Positions 61,409-64,000 of a stretch of DNA of 64,000 nucleotides are shown piece by piece; positions within the stretch are counted from its first letter, which is position 1, and the number at the start of each line of letters is the position of its first letter. Both the position numbers and the translations under genes were made by a program. The notes below the pieces were generated by a model that was given only the letters and a program-made list of their open reading frames with translations, was not told where the DNA came from and ran no database searches. This DNA comes from an uncultured bacterium (GTDB lineage Bacteria > Verrucomicrobiota > Verrucomicrobiia > CAIQCK01), in the NCBI GenBank assembly GCA_903870275.1, contig CAIQCK010000031.1, positions 39,624-103,623 on the forward strand, read 5' to 3'.

Positions 61409-62976
61409 GACGGTTATTGCTGCAGCATGCCTACGAGGTGCTGGTGTTGGTCCAGGCGACGCTTTGGGTGATGGCCGGCTACTGGGGCCACCGCATTGTG
61501 AACCGCTGGCGGCTCATGGCAGCGGAACGCGAGGCGCGGAGTCTGATCGAGAACGCCGAGCGCGACGCCGCTTCGATACGCCGCGCCGCGGAGGTGGCGG
61601 CGAGAAGCGATGCGTTGACGGCCCGCGAAGACTTCGAAAAGCAGGCCGCGTCCAAACGCGTTGACTTGGACGAGAAGGAGAAACGCCTCATTGCCCGTGA
61701 CGCCGGCTTGCAGGAAAAGCTGGAAACGTTGATCCGGCGCGAGGAGGAGTTGCGCGAGTCCGACCTGAAGGTCGCCGCGCGGCTGGCCGAACTTGAGCGG
61801 TTGAAAGGCGACGCTCAGGCGCTCATCCAGCAACAGCGCGAGGAATTGAACCGCCTCTCCGGTTTCCCGCCCGACGAAGCCCGCCACCAGGTGCTCCATC
61901 GCGTGGAGCTGGAGGTGCAAGCCGAGGCCGCGACGTTGGTGCGGCGCAGCGCACAACAAGCCCGCGCCGACGCCGAACGCGAAGCCAGGCGTCTCATCAC
62001 CATCGCCATCCAGCGTTGTGCGGCCCGGCACGTCAACGAAACCACGACGACTTCGGTGCCGCTGCCGAGCGAGGATATGAAAGGCCGCATCATCGGCCGC
62101 GACGGCCGCAACATCCGCGCTTTCGAGGCCGCCAGCGGCGTGTCGGTGATCATTGACGAAACGCCACAGGTGGTCGTGCTCTCCGGTTATGAGCCGGTCC
62201 GCCGCGAGATCGCGCGCCTGGCCATGGCGCAACTGGTGGCCGACGGTCGCATCAATCCCGGCCGCATCGAGGAAACCGTGCAGAAGGCGGCGGCTGACAT
62301 GGAGGAAACGGTGCGCCAGGCGGGCGAGGACGCCTGTGCGCGCGCCGGCGTCCAGAATGTGCATCCTGAAATCGTCAAGCTGCTCGGCCGGCTGAAATTC
62401 CGCCACAGCTTCGCCCAGAACGTGCTCGACCACGGCGTGGAGGTCTCGCAACTCGTCGGGGCGATGGCGGCGGAGTTGAAACTGGACGTGCCGCTCGCCA
62501 AGCGCGTGGGTCTCCTTCACGACATCGGCAAGGCCGTCAGCGCGGAGACGGAAGGTTCGCACGCCATCGTCGGCGCGGAGTTCCTCCGCAAATATGACGA
62601 GCCGGCTGAGGTCGTTGCCGCGATTGCGTCGCATCACGAGGAGACCGAGCAGAACATTTACGGCGTGCTGGCCAGCGCCGGCGACGCCATCTCCGCCTCG
62701 CGGCCGGGCGCGCGCGCCGAAGCCGCCGGCGTTTATCTGGAGCGGCTGGGCAAACTGGAGGCGCTGACCAACGCGTTTCCCGGCGTCGAGCGCAGCTACG
62801 CCATCCAGGCGGGCCGCGAGATTCGCGTCATCGTCGAGCCGGCCAAGGTGGACGACAACGCCGCCACGTTGCTGGCCCGCGACATCGCCCGCAAGATCGA
62901 GCGCGAGCTTCGTTATCCCAGCCCGATCAAAGTCACGGTCATGCGCGAGATGCGCGTGGTGGAGTATGCGAAATGA
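61405..62976 (+). CDS. rny: ribonuclease Y
   Basis: 523 aa. An N-terminal membrane helix (YEVLVLVQATLWVMAGYWG), a long coiled coil (about residues 30-190), a KH domain with MKGRIIGRDGRNIRAFEAASGV (about 228-249), and the HD domain (LLHDIGKAVSAE about 370, with SHAIVGAEFLRKY and ASHHEE). Ends VMREMRVVEYAK as in RNase Y. Endoribonuclease that starts mRNA decay at the membrane. Overlaps the 5-FCL stop (ATGA). The gene after it encodes the YmdB phosphodiesterase, a known neighbour in Bacillus. Confidence 0.96.
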   Translation: MRRLLLQHAYEVLVLVQATLWVMAGYWGHRIVNRWRLMAAEREARSLIENAERDAASIRRAAEVAARSDALTAREDFEKQAASKRVDLDEKEKRLIARDAGLQEKLETLIRREEELRESDLKVAARLAELERLKGDAQALIQQQREELNRLSGFPPDEARHQVLHRVELEVQAEAATLVRRSAQQARADAEREARRLITIAIQRCAARHVNETTTTSVPLPSEDMKGRIIGRDGRNIRAFEAASGVSVIIDETPQVVVLSGYEPVRREIARLAMAQLVADGRINPGRIEETVQKAAADMEETVRQAGEDACARAGVQNVHPEIVKLLGRLKFRHSFAQNVLDHGVEVSQLVGAMAAELKLDVPLAKRVGLLHDIGKAVSAETEGSHAIVGAEFLRKYDEPAEVVAAIASHHEETEQNIYGVLASAGDAISASRPGARAEAAGVYLERLGKLEALTNAFPGVERSYAIQAGREIRVIVEPAKVDDNAATLLARDIARKIERELRYPSPIKVTVMREMRVVEYAK

Positions 62977-63058
62977 GCGTATTCCGTATTTCGTATTGCG
63001 TATCGGGTAGAATGACCGGGCTATTTCTGGGCTTTACGCAATACGCAATACGCAATAC
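62977..63058. repeat. heptamer-repeat hairpin between rny and ymdB
   Basis: Left arm GCGTATTCCGTATTTCGTATT (62977 on) and right arm TACGCAATACGCAATACGCA (63035-63058) are inverted relative to each other, built from a 7-bp unit (ACGCAAT). Loop about 32 nt. It begins right after the rny stop and could attenuate transcription into ymdB. Written as one element because the arms are mutually complementary. Confidence 0.7.
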
Positions 63059-63070
63059 TCCTTACGGCGC

Positions 63071-63853
63071 ATGAAACTCCTGTTCATCGGCGATATTGTG
63101 GGCGAGCCGGGCCGCGCAGCGGTTTCGGGCCTTTGCCGGCTGCTGTGCGAGCGCTACAAGCTCGACTACGTCATCGCCAACGGCGAGAACATCGCCGGCG
63201 GCAGCGGGCTGACGCTGCAGACCGCGCGAGAGCTGCTTGATGGCGGCGTGGATATCGTTACCAGCGGCGACCACGTGTGGGACCAGAAGGAATTTGTCGC
63301 CGACATCGGGAAGGAGCCGCGCCTTTTGCGCCCGGCCAACTATCCCGCCGGCGTGCCGGGCAGCGGCTCCATCGTCTGGAACCGCAGCGGCAAACCGCCC
63401 ATCGGCGTCATCAACCTCCAGGGCCGCACGTTTATGGCGGCGCTGGAGAATCCGTTCAGCGTCGCCGACGCGCTCGTGGCGAAACTTCGCGAGCAGACGC
63501 GCGTCATCCTCGTGGACATCCATGCCGAGGCCACGAGCGAGAAGATCGCCCTCGGCCGTTACCTCGACGGCCGCGTCAGCGCGGTCATCGGCACCCACAC
63601 GCACGTCCAAACGGCCGATGAACAGATTTTTCCCGGAGGCACCGCCTTTCTCAGCGACGCCGGCTTTACCGGCGCGCAGGAATCCGTGCTTGGCCGCGAA
63701 ATCGAGCCGATCATCCGGCGGTTCGTCACGCAAATGCCGCAACGATTCAAGCTCGCCCAGGACCGCATCGTGCTTCACGGCGCCATCGTTGAGGTGGACG
63801 ACGCCACCGGCCGCGCCCGCGCCATCACCCGCCTCCAAGAACCCGCCTACTGA
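63071..63853 (+). CDS. YmdB-type metallophosphoesterase (TIGR00282 family)
   Basis: 260 aa. MKLLFIGDIVGEPGR opens the metal-binding core (Asp in GDIVG), then VIANGENIAGGSGLT (Asn-Glu-Asn), VTSGDHVWDQKE (His-containing ligand region), ILVDIHAEATSEKIALG and IGTHTHVQTADEQIFPGGTAFLSDAGFTG. All the ligands of the YmdB fold are present. The Bacillus homologue is a cAMP/2',3'-cyclic phosphodiesterase affecting biofilm and sporulation choice. Located after rny, as in Firmicutes. Confidence 0.93.
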   Translation: MKLLFIGDIVGEPGRAAVSGLCRLLCERYKLDYVIANGENIAGGSGLTLQTARELLDGGVDIVTSGDHVWDQKEFVADIGKEPRLLRPANYPAGVPGSGSIVWNRSGKPPIGVINLQGRTFMAALENPFSVADALVAKLREQTRVILVDIHAEATSEKIALGRYLDGRVSAVIGTHTHVQTADEQIFPGGTAFLSDAGFTGAQESVLGREIEPIIRRFVTQMPQRFKLAQDRIVLHGAIVEVDDATGRARAITRLQEPAY

Positions 63854-64000
63854 ACTGATAGGAAATTGCTTTTCAGGGGTGCCCGCATGGGCGCCAGCAG
63901 GGGGGTTAACCCCGATGCCGCCGATGCCGCCCCGGCGAGTTCGTCATGCGATTAGAGCTTTTCAATCCATCGTTCGTAAGTTCTTCCTATTCCGGATTTA
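63854..64000. other. end-of-window intergenic sequence
   Basis: Contains a 12-bp palindrome GGGGTTAACCCC (63902-63913) and GTGCCCGCATGGGC (near 63880). No gene start is visible before the window ends. Confidence 0.5.

Overview
The window is one GC-rich bacterial chromosome segment (64 kb, no rRNA, no tRNA found). Gene content and repeats suggest a Verrucomicrobiota member of the Pedosphaera/Limisphaerales kind: RAYT transposases with GTAG-type REP hairpins, Ton/ExbBD modules with oversized TPR partners, a DUF1501 Tat protein, an ECF sigma followed by a protein with LxRLLxLKRxExPP motifs, and noncoding repeats read as 'KTNPN' when translated. This placement is inference; no rRNA marker is present.

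Layout. 0-5.3 kb: operon exbB-exbD-TPR protein-VWA/TonB-like protein. 5.3-9.2 kb: accessory region with REP clusters, a DNA methyltransferase fused to an Mrr-like nuclease domain, RAYT 1, a small membrane protein and a 550-bp promoter-headed repeat (copy A). 9.3-12.9 kb: a secreted glycosidase-fold protein with degenerate catalytic sites and a methylisocitrate-lyase-family enzyme, divergent. 13.2-18.8 kb (minus): one seven-gene transcription unit, beta-CASP RNase, AI-2E permease, TonB-like, ExbB, ExbD and two paired SMR-like proteins. 18.8-22.3 kb: TolC-like protein, small hypothetical, DUF1501 protein. 22.5-25.9 kb: sdhCAB. 26-29.7 kb: HrpB-like helicase and polyprenyl diphosphate synthase, then the frameshifted tail of a nicotinate phosphoribosyltransferase. 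30.1-32.5 kb: ECF sigma, putative anti-sigma with an internal duplication, HtrA-like protein lacking the catalytic His and Asp. 32.6-40 kb: DUF554, two zinc-type MDR dehydrogenases, an AAA ATPase with a winged-helix front, CCA-adding enzyme, flippase-like membrane protein. 40-44.1 kb: second accessory region with an inverted copy B of the promoter-headed repeat, two copies of a 'CACCGCAGAG' palindromic element around a small gene, a lower-GC patch, and RAYT 2 carrying an in-frame REP pair. 44.1-64 kb: mainly housekeeping genes (dnaE, LysM lipoprotein, ligA, a sugar kinase-MurQ fusion, Yip1-like, outer-membrane barrel, rhodanese, pheT, a 6S RNA candidate, rarA, 5-FCL, rny, ymdB).

Three themes stand out. 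(1) A working-looking REP/RAYT system: 22 REP hairpins of one family, two RAYTs, and REPs that have entered reading frames (methyltransferase N-terminus; RAYT 2 itself). (2) A dispersed repeat about 440-550 bp long, present in two inverted copies 32 kb apart, headed by a near-consensus sigma-70 promoter; its substitution pattern does not look protein-coding. I consider this the best candidate for something undescribed. (3) Several genes have a sigma-70-like -10 box only 6-9 nt before the start codon, which suggests leaderless or near-leaderless mRNAs.

Limits: family names come from motif recognition by eye, no database search was run, promoter calls are pattern matches, and start sites were chosen from overlaps, Shine-Dalgarno spacing and motif position.
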